64,000 nt of DNA, taken from assembly GCA_050251195.1 (NCBI GenBank), contig JBFWNG010000003.1:1-64000 (forward strand). The letters run 5' to 3'. Positions 17,879 through 26,466 of the stretch are shown here, piece by piece (position 1 is the first letter of the stretch; the number at the start of each line of letters is the position of its first letter). The DNA comes from JBFWNG01 sp050251195 (GTDB lineage: Bacteria > Bdellovibrionota_B > Oligoflexia > Oligoflexales > Oligoflexaceae). The notes under the pieces are model-generated. The model searched no databases. It was not told the DNA's origin and saw only the letters and a list, made by a program, of their open reading frames with translations. The position numbers were made by a program, and so were the translations under genes.

Positions 17879-18259
17879 TCAGACAAACTGCGCCCGGACC
17901 GCCATAAATTCATTTTCCAGCTTTTCGAGGAGCTTTGACACGCTCAAAGCGTCTCTACATCTTGCAGCATTCTGGAGTAGATAGGTAAAACGCATCATTT
18001 TTTGAGCGCCTATGATGAGCGCGAAGTTGAAAAGATGTCGCGCGAATTGATCGATTTGTCCCGGTTCGAATCGCGCATACGCCGCCTTGAGTGCCGCCAA
18101 TAGATTCTCGACGTGGCTTAAAACGCCCGGTAACTCTATATCGTATTTTGAAGATTTTAATTCGCGTACCATCGTCAGGAGAGTTTGATCCACCGTCAGC
18201 AGATCTTCCTCTGCGTCCAAAGCGCGAAAATCCGAAAAATTCTCTGTCACCGAAGACAC
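17879..18259 (-). CDS. HPt-like four-helix protein, possible phosphotransfer protein
   Basis: A 126-residue, all-helical protein. The block around H75 (A-R-H-L-F-N-F-A-L-I-I-G-A, then a helix ending L-L-Q-N-A-A-R) has the pattern of a histidine phosphotransfer domain. The Lys usually near the phospho-His is replaced by Asn, so phosphotransfer is uncertain. The gene starts at a GTG and precedes murJ in an apparent operon. An HPt domain needs a kinase and a receiver; neither is adjacent, although a lone receiver lies at 7867. Family assignment is by pattern only. Confidence 0.5.
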   Translation of the reverse strand: MSSVTENFSDFRALDAEEDLLTVDQTLLTMVRELKSSKYDIELPGVLSHVENLLAALKAAYARFEPGQIDQFARHLFNFALIIGAQKMMRFTYLLQNAARCRDALSVSKLLEKLENEFMAVRAQFV

Positions 18260-18327
18260 CCCGCCTAACGTTATGTCAGTATTATAGCCGGGAACGGTAA
18301 AAAAACTAGCGGATTGTAGAGCTGAGA

Positions 18328-19146
18328 CTACCAGTGTTTCTCGAAACCTAGCCTCACAGACTGGGCCTGGAGGTAGTAGGTGCTTCGCATCGTGACGTCG
18401 GATCCAAATCCTGCGGGTTGCGCCAGGCCATAGGGCCGGTAACTGTCAAAGTCGTTAATGACGACCGTCGAATTTTCTAAGGAGTATTCCAAGAGTAACG
18501 AAGCATTTCGACTCAGGGTTCGTTTGCCCGACATGTCCCAGACCCAAACTCTTGCCTGAGAACCTTTAAGGGGTTTGCTGGCGAAACTCTTGCCGTCATT
18601 GTAGCCAATTTGCGCCCAAGCCGCGTACCCGGCGTTGGATTCTAAACTCCAGTTGCCGCCGCCGTTGAGGGACATCGTCAATCCAAGAAGAAGGGAGTCT
18701 ACGTTATGACCGGTGGAAACATTCATAAAGGTTTGTCTTTGAGCAGTCGCCCTCGGACCGATCTCCAGGATCGACCAAGTCACGGCTTCTTGAGCGCCGG
18801 ACCAAAGACGCCATAGTCTATAAGAAGAATCCTGACGACCATCCGGACCGGCAAGCGCCGACATAAAAAGTCCTGAGCCGCCTATCGCAAGTCCGTAATC
18901 CGATTGAAGGGGCTTTTCGAGTTCTAAACTAACGGGAATTCCTTGCATGTTGGCCTGGATTGCCGCTACTTCCTGAAGAGAGCCAAGCTGCGCTGGAACA
19001 ACTAAGGAAGAGTATTGTCCCATACCACTAGATAAACGAAACCCGAACTTGCCTTCGTTAGCAGTCCGGGTATTGGTTTGACTTAAAGCCGACGTTCCTA
19101 AAGAGAGAAAAATGACCCAAAAACTGATGAACCACTGCAACTTCAA
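18328..19146 (-). CDS. Exported protein, probable outer-membrane beta-barrel
   Basis: I do not recognise the family. The chosen TTG start (19146) gives a clean signal peptide, M-K-L-Q-W-F-I-S-F-W-V-I-F-L-S-L-G-T-S-A-L-S, and sits six bases after a GGAG. The frame stays open upstream to 19257, but that would add a hydrophilic tail before the signal. The mature part alternates polar and aromatic residues, has Gly-rich turns, and ends G-F-E-K-H-W with a terminal Trp, as outer-membrane barrels do. Upstream lie a trinucleotide repeat and a 17-bp palindrome (19329-19345) that may control it. Confidence 0.6.
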   Translation of the reverse strand: MKLQWFISFWVIFLSLGTSALSQTNTRTANEGKFGFRLSSGMGQYSSLVVPAQLGSLQEVAAIQANMQGIPVSLELEKPLQSDYGLAIGGSGLFMSALAGPDGRQDSSYRLWRLWSGAQEAVTWSILEIGPRATAQRQTFMNVSTGHNVDSLLLGLTMSLNGGGNWSLESNAGYAAWAQIGYNDGKSFASKPLKGSQARVWVWDMSGKRTLSRNASLLLEYSLENSTVVINDFDSYRPYGLAQPAGFGSDVTMRSTYYLQAQSVRLGFEKHW

Positions 19147-19162
19147 CTTCAACTCCGCATGT

Positions 19163-19177
19163 AACAACAACAACAAC
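19163..19177. repeat. (AAC)5 microsatellite near the start of the barrel gene
   Basis: Five AAC units lie immediately before three tandem CTTCAA units (TTGAAG on the coding strand) that contain the candidate TTG start codons. Slippage would change the spacing between ribosome site and start or extend the N-terminus in whole codons. Confidence 0.6.
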
Positions 19178-19328
19178 AGGACATTTTGAGAATCAGTCTT
19201 TGGGCCATCACTAGCCTCGCGCTCTTTAAAGCAACGATTATACCAACTGGCCAACACCGAAAAACCCTTGTTTTTTAGTGACTTATCGCCTTACTTTCCG
19301 TTTTTGTCATGTCGAACAAAACGGGAGT

Positions 19329-19345
19329 TGTCAAAAACTTTGACA
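19329..19345. promoter_or_regulatory. 17-bp palindrome TGTCAA-N5-TTGACA (operator candidate)
   Basis: TGTCAA AAACT TTGACA is a perfect 6+6 inverted repeat about 180 bases before the barrel gene. The same arms and spacing occur at 49659-49675 upstream of the PDZ protein gene. Each arm is also a consensus -35 element, so a bound repressor would compete with RNA polymerase. Confidence 0.45.
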
Positions 19346-19423
19346 CTTTTTCGCTCTTGAAAGCTCTATGGAATTATCATGTGTGCCCTGCAGTTGAAAG
19401 ACAAAAGAATGCAGGGAGTGAGA

Positions 19424-19783
19424 TTACCGACTTCTAGGTTTGCTCTTCGCTGTATGAACCGAATTGTCGGCAAGGTGCCTCTTGAGGGTATGTTCTAAGG
19501 TATCAATCTGATCCCTTTGCAGGGAAATTGCATTACCGTGCGTCTCAATCAAATCCGTCTTGTTTGATAAAATTAATAGTATTTCCAACGCTCGATCCAT
19601 CTTATCCTCTGTTTCTTCCAATAAGGCGCCTTGTCGATGGGTGCGATCATCTAGCCTTTCTATGGATACCTTTATTCCGTCCATCTCAGCTTGCAAGGCA
19701 CCCTTCAATGCAGTCATTTCGTCACGTAAATCACCTTGAATCGTCGCTACGATCTTCAGAAACTCTTCAAAAGTTAAACTCAT
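19424..19783 (-). CDS. Small coiled-coil protein, unknown function
   Basis: A 119-residue, highly charged helical protein. Heptad-like leucines and isoleucines run through residues ~5-105 (for example L-R-D-E-M-T-A-L-K-G-A-L-Q-A-E-M), and the tail is basic (K-S-K-P-R-S-R). There is no signal peptide, Cys or catalytic motif. It lies alone between the barrel gene and the tonB-like gene. It is probably a cytoplasmic oligomeric scaffold; nothing more can be said. Confidence 0.55.
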   Translation of the reverse strand: MSLTFEEFLKIVATIQGDLRDEMTALKGALQAEMDGIKVSIERLDDRTHRQGALLEETEDKMDRALEILLILSNKTDLIETHGNAISLQRDQIDTLEHTLKRHLADNSVHTAKSKPRSR

Positions 19784-19883
19784 TTATAACTCACGTTTGA
19801 AACCTAGAGATCAAACCATAACATACCAGCAGCATGCTCTCCAGTGACATAGCGTCTCGGAATCGGGACATTTGCTGAGGAGT

Positions 19884-20822
19884 TTACCCGCCGGCGTAGC
19901 TGGTAAGTATGTAACTGAAATTACCCACAACGGTGAGTTTCTGTTTATCCAAACCGTCGGGTAGCGGCGAAAATGGTGCGGCGAGTCGAATGGCTTCGAC
20001 AATAGCGTTGTCTAAGATTTCAAAACCGGACGAACTGATCACTTTAACGCTCGAAATAGTCCCGTCCTTCACGATCGTGAACTCGATTCCGACTTTGCCT
20101 TCCATGCGGCGTCGAATAGCCTCATAAGGATAATTCCATACGAGCTCAATAGATTTGCGCATGGCCGTAAAATAACCAATGAATCGATAGTCCGACGTGT
20201 TGATGTCGATGCGATCGCCTTCGGCAATCTTGTCGTCGATGTATTGTTGATATCCGGCTTTCATCTCTTGGGCCAACTGCATGTGCGACGGCATCAGTTT
20301 TTCGTAGGGAGATTTCTTGTCGTCGCTTTTGCCGGTGATCATCGGCGTTGTTCCTTCGGAGGACACGCTTAGTTTGGGTTTTACCTTTTCCTGCTTTTGG
20401 GCGGTTTTTTCCTGCTTTTTGCCGATGTCTTGCGCGAGCCCGCCCTGTCCCGGATCCAAGCCAGGAACCGTTGGTCGTGTTTTGAGTTTCGTTTCCTTTT
20501 CGGCTTTGTGGTCCTGCGAGCTCAGATATTTTGGATCTTTGGCCTTTTCTGTTTTCTCGAGAGGAACTTCGACAATCTTCTGTTTGGGCTGTTGCTGTGG
20601 TTTAACATCCTCGATCTTGATTTTGATTGTCGTCTTTTGATTGGTGGTAAAGAAGTTTTTTTTGATCTTCTGATCGCCGCTCCACCTCGACATTTCAAAG
20701 ATGGACGCAAGGTGAAGAATAATTGAGATGACGCAAGCGATTATGAGAAAGCGATTGGAAGAACGCCTAAAGTCCCATTTTTTAGAACCTTCTCGCTGTA
20801 TTTTTTTTCCGGCGTTTCCCAA
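19884..20822 (-). CDS. TonB-family energy transducer
   Basis: A 312-residue protein with one N-terminal membrane segment (F-L-I-I-A-C-V-I-S-I-I-L-H-L-A-S-I-F). A long Lys/Pro/Gln-rich periplasmic linker (~60-180) follows, then a C-terminal TonB domain (~220-300) with R-R-R-M-E-G-K-V-G-I-E-F-T-I and S-S-S-G-F-E-I-L-D-N-A. It would couple the proton-motive force to outer-membrane transport. No exbB/exbD or receptor gene is adjacent. It is divergent from bamD across ~130 bases. Confidence 0.85.
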   Translation of the reverse strand: MGNAGKKIQREGSKKWDFRRSSNRFLIIACVISIILHLASIFEMSRWSGDQKIKKNFFTTNQKTTIKIKIEDVKPQQQPKQKIVEVPLEKTEKAKDPKYLSSQDHKAEKETKLKTRPTVPGLDPGQGGLAQDIGKKQEKTAQKQEKVKPKLSVSSEGTTPMITGKSDDKKSPYEKLMPSHMQLAQEMKAGYQQYIDDKIAEGDRIDINTSDYRFIGYFTAMRKSIELVWNYPYEAIRRRMEGKVGIEFTIVKDGTISSVKVISSSGFEILDNAIVEAIRLAAPFSPLPDGLDKQKLTVVGNFSYILTSYAGG

Positions 20823-20949
20823 GAGTTACCCTAAATCAGCACAATTTTATATCCATTCTCGGAAATTTCTTATATCACAAAATAATGTGGCTATTTTAAT
20901 AAGTTAGAAGAATAATCTTCACTTTACCCATTATCGGAAGATTAAGGAA

Positions 20950-21744
20950 ATGATAAAGAACCCCCAACATTCAAAGTTACTCCGCTTCTTTCGCAATTTG
21001 ATAACTATAGCGGTTTTACCTTTTATTTTGACCCATTGTACTGAAAAGGAATTTGATCCCGCTGATCCCGCCGGATCTTTCGCAATCGCACGCGAACCTT
21101 ACGACGAAGAAAACTGGGACATCGCCCTCACTAAACTTGGCGAATTTAAATCGCGATTTCCCTACAGCAAACATGCTGCATTGGCTGAACTTTTCATCGC
21201 GGATTGCCAGTTTGAACTCGAAAACTACGAAGAGGCCACCGTTGCGTACAGCAGTTTTGTCAAGCTTCATCCTACACATGAAAAGGTTGATTATGCGATG
21301 TTTCGTGTCGGAGAATCTTATTGGGTGCAAGCTCCCGAAGAGGTTGATCGCGAGCAAGAGTTTACCCATAAGGCTATAGAAGAGTGGCACCACCTCACAG
21401 AGAAATTTCCCGACAGCTCCTACTCAAAAACAGCAGAAGAGAGAATTAAGGAAGGACATAATCGCATAGCTCGAAGCTATGAATTTATCGCCGATTTTTA
21501 CTGTAAACTTGAAATTTACCATGCGTGTGCCTACCGATTTGAAGCGCTGGCCGACAAGTTTCCAGAATATAAGGACCTCCAGAAGAAAGCTTACGAACAA
21601 GCGGGAGAGGCGCTTTTAAAGCTATCCCAGAAGCGGGATGAAGATCCGGAGAGCGATAAGAATCTTTACTTTAAGAATTTCAGCCCTCAGGACCTCGTCG
21701 CTAAAGCCAAGGAACTGAAGGCTAAAGCAGACAAAATCAATTAG
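20950..21744 (+). CDS. bamD: BamD-like outer-membrane assembly lipoprotein
   Basis: A 264-residue lipoprotein with the lipobox L-T-H-C (C30) after a hydrophobic signal. TPR-like helical pairs follow, containing the BamD/YfiO pattern Y-x-x-x-x-W-D-x-A-L-x-K-L-x-E-F-K-S-R-F-P, then C-Q-F-E-L-E-N-Y and F-P-D-S-S-Y. BamD is an essential partner of BamA in inserting beta-barrel proteins. Length and layout match the family. It is preceded by a 127-base divergent control region and ends well before the mltD-like gene. Confidence 0.88.
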   Translation: MIKNPQHSKLLRFFRNLITIAVLPFILTHCTEKEFDPADPAGSFAIAREPYDEENWDIALTKLGEFKSRFPYSKHAALAELFIADCQFELENYEEATVAYSSFVKLHPTHEKVDYAMFRVGESYWVQAPEEVDREQEFTHKAIEEWHHLTEKFPDSSYSKTAEERIKEGHNRIARSYEFIADFYCKLEIYHACAYRFEALADKFPEYKDLQKKAYEQAGEALLKLSQKRDEDPESDKNLYFKNFSPQDLVAKAKELKAKADKIN

Positions 21745-21812
21745 CCATATCGCTTAGTTAGCAGTCACATGCATAAAGATTTACCGACTCTTGTCGATGG
21801 GTAAGATTATAC

Positions 21813-21821
21813 TGGTATAAT
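21813..21821 (+). promoter_or_regulatory. Extended -10 promoter of the mltD-like gene
   Basis: TGGTATAAT is a perfect extended -10 (TGnTATAAT) 33 bases before the start codon. A weak TTGTCG lies at 21791-21796 with 19-base spacing, so the extended -10 is probably what counts. Confidence 0.65.
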
Positions 21822-21853
21822 AGCTAGATGCGCTAAGTGAAAAAAGGGTCGGC

Positions 21854-23185
21854 ATGATTCGAAAAATCTTTGCAATTGGCATTCTTGCCTCATCCTGTTC
21901 TTCGATTTCCCATTTCGGATCCGAACCGGATTCAATGTTTGCCCCTCCGGGAGAAGTAGCCGCTATTTTGGAAGAGCCGGCGGAAACAAGTGACAGCAAA
22001 GAGGAGGAAAAGCTTCTCGTTTGCCAGGACAACCTCTACCTCGACTATGTTGAAAAGGAAGCGCTCAAGCGAAAAATGGAAGAGGAAGGATCTCATGGGC
22101 GCAGGGTGTCATCGAGAAGAATGAAGCGATTGGAGAACGAGGCAAGACTTGAAGCCCGATCCGTCGTTTACGGCCCGGTTACCGAGTACGTTGGCGGAGT
22201 TCCCGTCGAAGTTACGCCGTTGGTTCAAACCTGGATCGATTACTTTAGAACCCGAGGTCGAACAGACTTCACCAGGTGGCTGATCCGAAGCGAATCATAC
22301 AAAGAAGTCCTCGTGCCTCTCATCTTGAACGAAGGCCTGCCCAAGGAAATCTTTTTCCTTGCAATGATTGAATCGGGATTTAGCAACTCGGCATACAGCC
22401 GCGCTGCCGCAACCGGGACCTGGCAGTTTATGAAGGGAACGGCTCGGCTGTACGGGCTCCAAGTCAACTATTGGGTAGATGAGCGACGCGACCCAATTAA
22501 ATCAACTGTAGCTGCGGCTGAGTATCTAAGAGACCTCTATAACCGGTTCGGCGACTGGTATCTTGCCATTGCCGCCTATAATGCAGGCCCAGGAAAAATC
22601 CAAAGAGCGATTCGCAGGGCCAAAACCCGCAATTACTGGGAGATCGCTAAGACGGACTATATTAGATCCGAAACAAAAAACTACGTACCGAAAATGCTTG
22701 CGGCATTGATCATCTCAGAGCACCCGAGACAGTTTGGATTCGATATCATTGCCGATCCCCAAGACAAAACCCCAAGTGACTTTGTCCAATTGGAAAAATC
22801 CGTGCGCCTATCCGACGTAGCGACGAAATTAGGGGTAAGCGTTTCTCAGATCCGAAGATGGAATCCCGAGATCATAAGAGACGTAATTCCGCCTAAGCAT
22901 TTGCGCGCGGACCGCTCGCCGTATAAACTCCGTCTGCCGTCCGACTACCACGAATTGTTTGAAGAAAACTTCGACAAGGTACCGGAAATCGTTATCGAGG
23001 ACGTGCAGATGCACAGAGTTCGTTCGGGCGAAACCCTGGGTAGCATCGCCCGCAGATACGGTGTGCGGATCAGCGAGATCATGGCGATCAACCCGGCCCT
23101 CAACCCTAAACGGCTAAAAATCGGGAATTCCATTGCAGTCCCCGTTCCCGCTATAAAAACCGCATTAACGAGTCGCGAAGTTTAG
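21854..23185 (+). CDS. mltD: Membrane-bound lytic transglycosylase with LysM repeats (MltD type)
   Basis: A 443-residue lipoprotein: the short signal ends L-A-S-S-C (C15). The SLT catalytic domain (~150-290) has the Glu in A-M-I-E173-S-G-F and the A-A-T-G-T-W-Q-F-M and A-A-Y-N-A-G-P-G motifs. Two LysM peptidoglycan-binding repeats follow (~315-360 and ~385-430). It cleaves the glycan strand to 1,6-anhydro-muropeptides at the cell wall. In a predator such enzymes could also serve prey entry, but this layout is that of a general housekeeping MltD. Confidence 0.92.
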   Translation: MIRKIFAIGILASSCSSISHFGSEPDSMFAPPGEVAAILEEPAETSDSKEEEKLLVCQDNLYLDYVEKEALKRKMEEEGSHGRRVSSRRMKRLENEARLEARSVVYGPVTEYVGGVPVEVTPLVQTWIDYFRTRGRTDFTRWLIRSESYKEVLVPLILNEGLPKEIFFLAMIESGFSNSAYSRAAATGTWQFMKGTARLYGLQVNYWVDERRDPIKSTVAAAEYLRDLYNRFGDWYLAIAAYNAGPGKIQRAIRRAKTRNYWEIAKTDYIRSETKNYVPKMLAALIISEHPRQFGFDIIADPQDKTPSDFVQLEKSVRLSDVATKLGVSVSQIRRWNPEIIRDVIPPKHLRADRSPYKLRLPSDYHELFEENFDKVPEIVIEDVQMHRVRSGETLGSIARRYGVRISEIMAINPALNPKRLKIGNSIAVPVPAIKTALTSREV

Positions 23186-23229
23186 TGTAAAAGAATCTCA
23201 CCACCTTTTCTTTTTATTGGGGCAGTGTG

Positions 23230-24384
23230 ATGGGATTTCGACAACTAATTTCGGACCGGCGTTTTTGTCCCGGGCCAACCGAGCCGCATGTATCCACATT
23301 AGAAGCCTACAAGCAGGTGAGCTTGTATCACCGCGCTCAAGGTTTCTACGATCAATTTAAAGACTGCCAGCGCAAACTTGCCCAAGTTCTAGGAACAAAG
23401 GAAATGCCTTTGCTTCTGAGCTCTTCGGCGACGGGAGCCATGGAAGCGGCGATGATCAATCTCACGGAAGAAAACGACGAGATTCTGGTCCTCAACGCTG
23501 GAAAGTTTGGCGAGCGATGGCAAAAGCTTGGCGCAGCTTACAAAACCCGAGTTAACACCATCAGCTGTGCTGCGGGAGAAGTCCCTAGTCTCAAATCTAT
23601 CGAAGCAGCTGTTACTGAAAACAATAAGATCCGGGCCGTGTTCCTGCAGGCATGCGAGACGTCAACAGGGGTCTACCTTCCCATCAAGGAAATAGCGCAG
23701 GTAATCCGTCAGAGGTCAGATGCGCTTATCGTTGTCGATGCGGTTTCTTCACTCGTCGCGCATGAAATCCAGGGCGACAACTGGGGCATTGATTGTATTG
23801 TGGGCGGCAGCCAGAAAGGCTTTGGCGTAGCTCCCGGGCTTTCGCTCATCGCCTTGTCGCCAAAGGCGTGGTCACGCCTAAGCTCTCGGCCCAAGTTTTA
23901 TTTTGATTTGAAAAAGGAAAGAGACGGTCAGAAGGACGGCCGAAGCGCGTTCACGCCGCCGACCACTCTGATTCTTGCCTTGAGCAAGTCCCTCGACCAT
24001 ATTCTGAGCGTCGGCCCCAAACAATATGCGGACTATCATAGTGCTGTAGCGCACGCGATGCGTGAGACAGTTCTTAGTATGAACTTGGAACTCTTTGCAC
24101 CCGAAAACCCAGCCAATTCCGTCACTGCAGTCAAGTTGCCTTCCTCCGTCGACGGCAAGGCCCTGCAAGTTGCTCTCAACAAGCAGTACGGTTTGCTTGT
24201 AGCCGGTGGCCAAGACGCTCTTGCCGGAAAGATTCTGAGAATCTCTCATCTCGGCAGCATAGATCCATGGGATTTACTTGCCGTCGTAGGCGGTCTCGAT
24301 CTCGCACTGAGAAACGCCGGCCACCGATTCGACGAAGGCCGCGGACCAGCAACTTTCCTCAGCAATATAAGACAGTTATTCTAA
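23230..24384 (+). CDS. Class V aminotransferase (alanine-glyoxylate / serine-pyruvate type)
   Basis: A PLP enzyme of 384 residues. The N-terminal F-C-P-G-P-T-E-P motif, V-V-D-A-V-S-S-L (PLP-ring Asp) and G-G-S-Q-K-G-F-G with the Schiff-base Lys (about residue 196) match the alanine-glyoxylate/serine-pyruvate aminotransferase branch; phosphoserine aminotransferase and septum-site relatives are less likely. The ATG at 23230 follows GGGGCAG and is preferred over the GTG three bases earlier. It is followed by the repeat cluster at 24391-24497, which may end its transcript. Confidence 0.88.
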   Translation: MGFRQLISDRRFCPGPTEPHVSTLEAYKQVSLYHRAQGFYDQFKDCQRKLAQVLGTKEMPLLLSSSATGAMEAAMINLTEENDEILVLNAGKFGERWQKLGAAYKTRVNTISCAAGEVPSLKSIEAAVTENNKIRAVFLQACETSTGVYLPIKEIAQVIRQRSDALIVVDAVSSLVAHEIQGDNWGIDCIVGGSQKGFGVAPGLSLIALSPKAWSRLSSRPKFYFDLKKERDGQKDGRSAFTPPTTLILALSKSLDHILSVGPKQYADYHSAVAHAMRETVLSMNLELFAPENPANSVTAVKLPSSVDGKALQVALNKQYGLLVAGGQDALAGKILRISHLGSIDPWDLLAVVGGLDLALRNAGHRFDEGRGPATFLSNIRQLF

Positions 24385-24390
24385 CCTCCC

Positions 24391-24497
24391 GCCCAACGCA
24401 ATTATTGGGTGTTCGACTGTCCCCTTTTTTAAAATTTGTTGGGCGTTCGACTGTCCCATTATTTTATTTTTGGGTACTGTCGAACGCCCAATAATTG
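24391..24497. repeat. Repeat cluster TTGGGYGTTCGACTGTCCC, two direct and one inverted copy
   Basis: TTGGGTGTTCGACTGTCCC (24405-24423) and TTGGGCGTTCGACTGTCCC (24439-24457) differ by one base. GGGTACTGTCGAACGCCCAA (24472-24491) is an inverted copy. The outer copies are extended by CAATTA/TAATTG, giving a ~25-base inverted pair. The cluster lies between the aminotransferase and etfB and could fold as a transcript-end hairpin or be a REP-like element. Confidence 0.75.
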
Positions 24498-24596
24498 TGA
24501 TTTGTCCCGATTCTGAGATGGTCCCAAATTCATTGCAAAACGCGTTTTTCACTGTTACTCTGCCGTGCCAACGAAACTAAAAATATGGAGAAACCC

Positions 24597-25388
24597 GTGA
24601 AGGCATTAGTCATCATTAAGCGCACGCCTGATACCGAAGCTAAGATCAAGCTTACCGCCGACGGCAAATCGGTGGACAACACGGACATCAAATTCATCAT
24701 CAATCCTTATGACGAATTTGCAATAGAAGAAGCACTCAAGATTAAAGATCAAAAGCCAGATACTGAAGTCGTTATCGCGACATTTGGATCTGAGTCGGAC
24801 CGTGAACTCGTCGTTAAAGCCCTCGCCATGGGCGCGGACAGGGGCGTGTTGGTCAAGAACGAAAACTTGGCACAAGCCGACTCCCTAACCGCGGCGAAAA
24901 TTCTCGCTAAAGTTGTGGAATCGGAAAAACCAGATATCGTTTTCTGCGGCAAACAAGCTATCGACGACGACAACATGCACGTCGGCACTATGTTGGCCGA
25001 AGTCCTGGGTTGGGGTCACGTCAACGTTGTCGGCAAACTTGCGTTAGACGGCAACAAGGGTACGGCGGAACGCGAAGTTGAAGGCGGCCGCATGGAAGTC
25101 TATGAATTTGAACTTCCTTGCGTCTTTGGCGCCAACAAGTCCTTGAACACACCGCGATATGCTTCCCTTCCAGGCATCATGAAAGCAAAAAAGAAGCCAA
25201 TCGACGTTAAGACCGTGAGCGATTTAGGCCTCAACGGCGACGATCTTGCCAAACAAACCAAGTCAGTGATTCGTTCCTTCAACTATCCGGCGCAAAAGCC
25301 ACCCGGCAAAGTATTTAAAGGCGAACCATTAGAAACTATGGTTGCCAAAGTTGTCGACCTTCTCAGATCCGAAGCTAAAATTATCTAA
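24597..25388 (+). CDS. etfB: Electron transfer flavoprotein beta subunit
   Basis: EtfB binds AMP and, with EtfA, carries electrons from acyl-CoA dehydrogenases to the quinone pool. The sequence K-A-L-V-I-I-K-R-T-P-D, the central I-I-N-P-Y-D-E-F-A-I-E-E-A-L and G-K-Q-A-I-D-D-D-N are diagnostic. The frame opens at ATG 24585, but GTG 24597 has GGAG six bases upstream and gives the normal family N-terminus M-K-A-L-V, so I prefer it (263 residues). etfA follows after 13 bases. Confidence 0.95.
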   Translation: MKALVIIKRTPDTEAKIKLTADGKSVDNTDIKFIINPYDEFAIEEALKIKDQKPDTEVVIATFGSESDRELVVKALAMGADRGVLVKNENLAQADSLTAAKILAKVVESEKPDIVFCGKQAIDDDNMHVGTMLAEVLGWGHVNVVGKLALDGNKGTAEREVEGGRMEVYEFELPCVFGANKSLNTPRYASLPGIMKAKKKPIDVKTVSDLGLNGDDLAKQTKSVIRSFNYPAQKPPGKVFKGEPLETMVAKVVDLLRSEAKII

Positions 25389-25401
25389 CAAGGGATTGAC
25401 C

Positions 25402-26373
25402 ATGAAAATATTGACCTTTATCGAGCAAAGAGACGGTAAAATCAAATCAAGCGCGCTTGAAGCGATCACTATAGCGCGTAAGCTTGCTGGTTCGGCAGCC
25501 GACGTGGCTGCTGTTGTCGTCGGCAACAACGTACAAATCGGCGATCCCGACCTCAAGGGTTACGGGGTCGACAAGATCTTCGCCGTCAATAACGCCAACC
25601 TCGATCTCTACAACGTCCTCACATACTCGCAAGCGGTAGGCGCGGCTATTGAGACGTTCAAACCCCAAGTCGTTCTCGGCATTGCAAGCCCTATGGGCCG
25701 CGACCTGCTACCGAGACTCGCTGCGCGGTATAATGGTGGCATCTTGACCGACCTCATTAGCGTGCAGGTGGAAAATGGTTTTATCGCCGGAACAAAGCCG
25801 ATGTACGCAGGCAAATGTCTCGCGGATGTCGCTATCCAAAATTCGGAAATCCAGTTTGTTTCTATTCGTCCTAACGTTGTCGCAGCGGCCAAGTCGAACG
25901 ACGGCGCAGCGGCAGTGGAAAATCTTAACGCAAACATTTCCGTTACAAACCAACTGAAAACCAAGGAAATCCGAGCCGGCAAATCCAAAAAAGCCGATCT
26001 CACCGAAGCGTCCGTTATCATCTCAGGGGGAAGGGCCTTAGGCTCAGCCGAGAACTTTAAAGTTCTCGAAGAATGTGCAGAGGTCATCGGAGCTACCGTT
26101 GGGGCATCTCGAGCCGCTGTGGATTCAGGCTATGCTCCACACGACATGCAGGTGGGACAAACCGGCAAAACGGTCAACCCAAACCTCTACATCGCCTGCG
26201 GCATCAGTGGCTCCATCCAGCACATGGCAGGCATGAGGACGTCAAAAACGATCGTTGCCGTCAACACGGATGCGGAGGCGCCGATCTTCACGATCGCCGA
26301 CTACGGCATTGTGGGCGACTTGTTCCAGGTTGTACCGCTCTTGACGAAGAAGTTTAAAGAGCTTTTGAAGTAA
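25402..26373 (+). CDS. etfA: Electron transfer flavoprotein alpha subunit
   Basis: EtfA holds the FAD of the EtfAB electron carrier. The C-terminal FAD domain is clear: G-R-A-L-G-S-A-E-N-F, A-A-V-D-S-G-Y-A-P, G-Q-T-G-K-T-V-N-P-N-L-Y-I-A-C-G-I-S-G-S-I-Q-H. The ATG at 25402 has AAGGGA upstream; longer in-frame starts lie inside etfB and are not needed. A strong terminator follows the stop at 26399-26433. Acyl-CoA dehydrogenases are not in this window. Confidence 0.96.
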   Translation: MKILTFIEQRDGKIKSSALEAITIARKLAGSAADVAAVVVGNNVQIGDPDLKGYGVDKIFAVNNANLDLYNVLTYSQAVGAAIETFKPQVVLGIASPMGRDLLPRLAARYNGGILTDLISVQVENGFIAGTKPMYAGKCLADVAIQNSEIQFVSIRPNVVAAAKSNDGAAAVENLNANISVTNQLKTKEIRAGKSKKADLTEASVIISGGRALGSAENFKVLEECAEVIGATVGASRAAVDSGYAPHDMQVGQTGKTVNPNLYIACGISGSIQHMAGMRTSKTIVAVNTDAEAPIFTIADYGIVGDLFQVVPLLTKKFKELLK

Positions 26374-26398
26374 GGCTCTTGCAGGGTTTTATTGTGCA

Positions 26399-26433
26399 AC
26401 GCCCGGCGGCATGAATGCGGCTGGGTGTTTTTT
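26399..26433 (+). terminator. Rho-independent terminator after etfBA
   Basis: CGCCCGGC pairs with GGCTGGGTG (two G-U pairs), closed by an ATGAAT loop and followed by TTTTTT. It is placed ~30 bases after the etfA stop. Confidence 0.85.
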
Positions 26434-26466
26434 AAATCCTTCCTGCGCTAGGATGTCGCCTGCATG

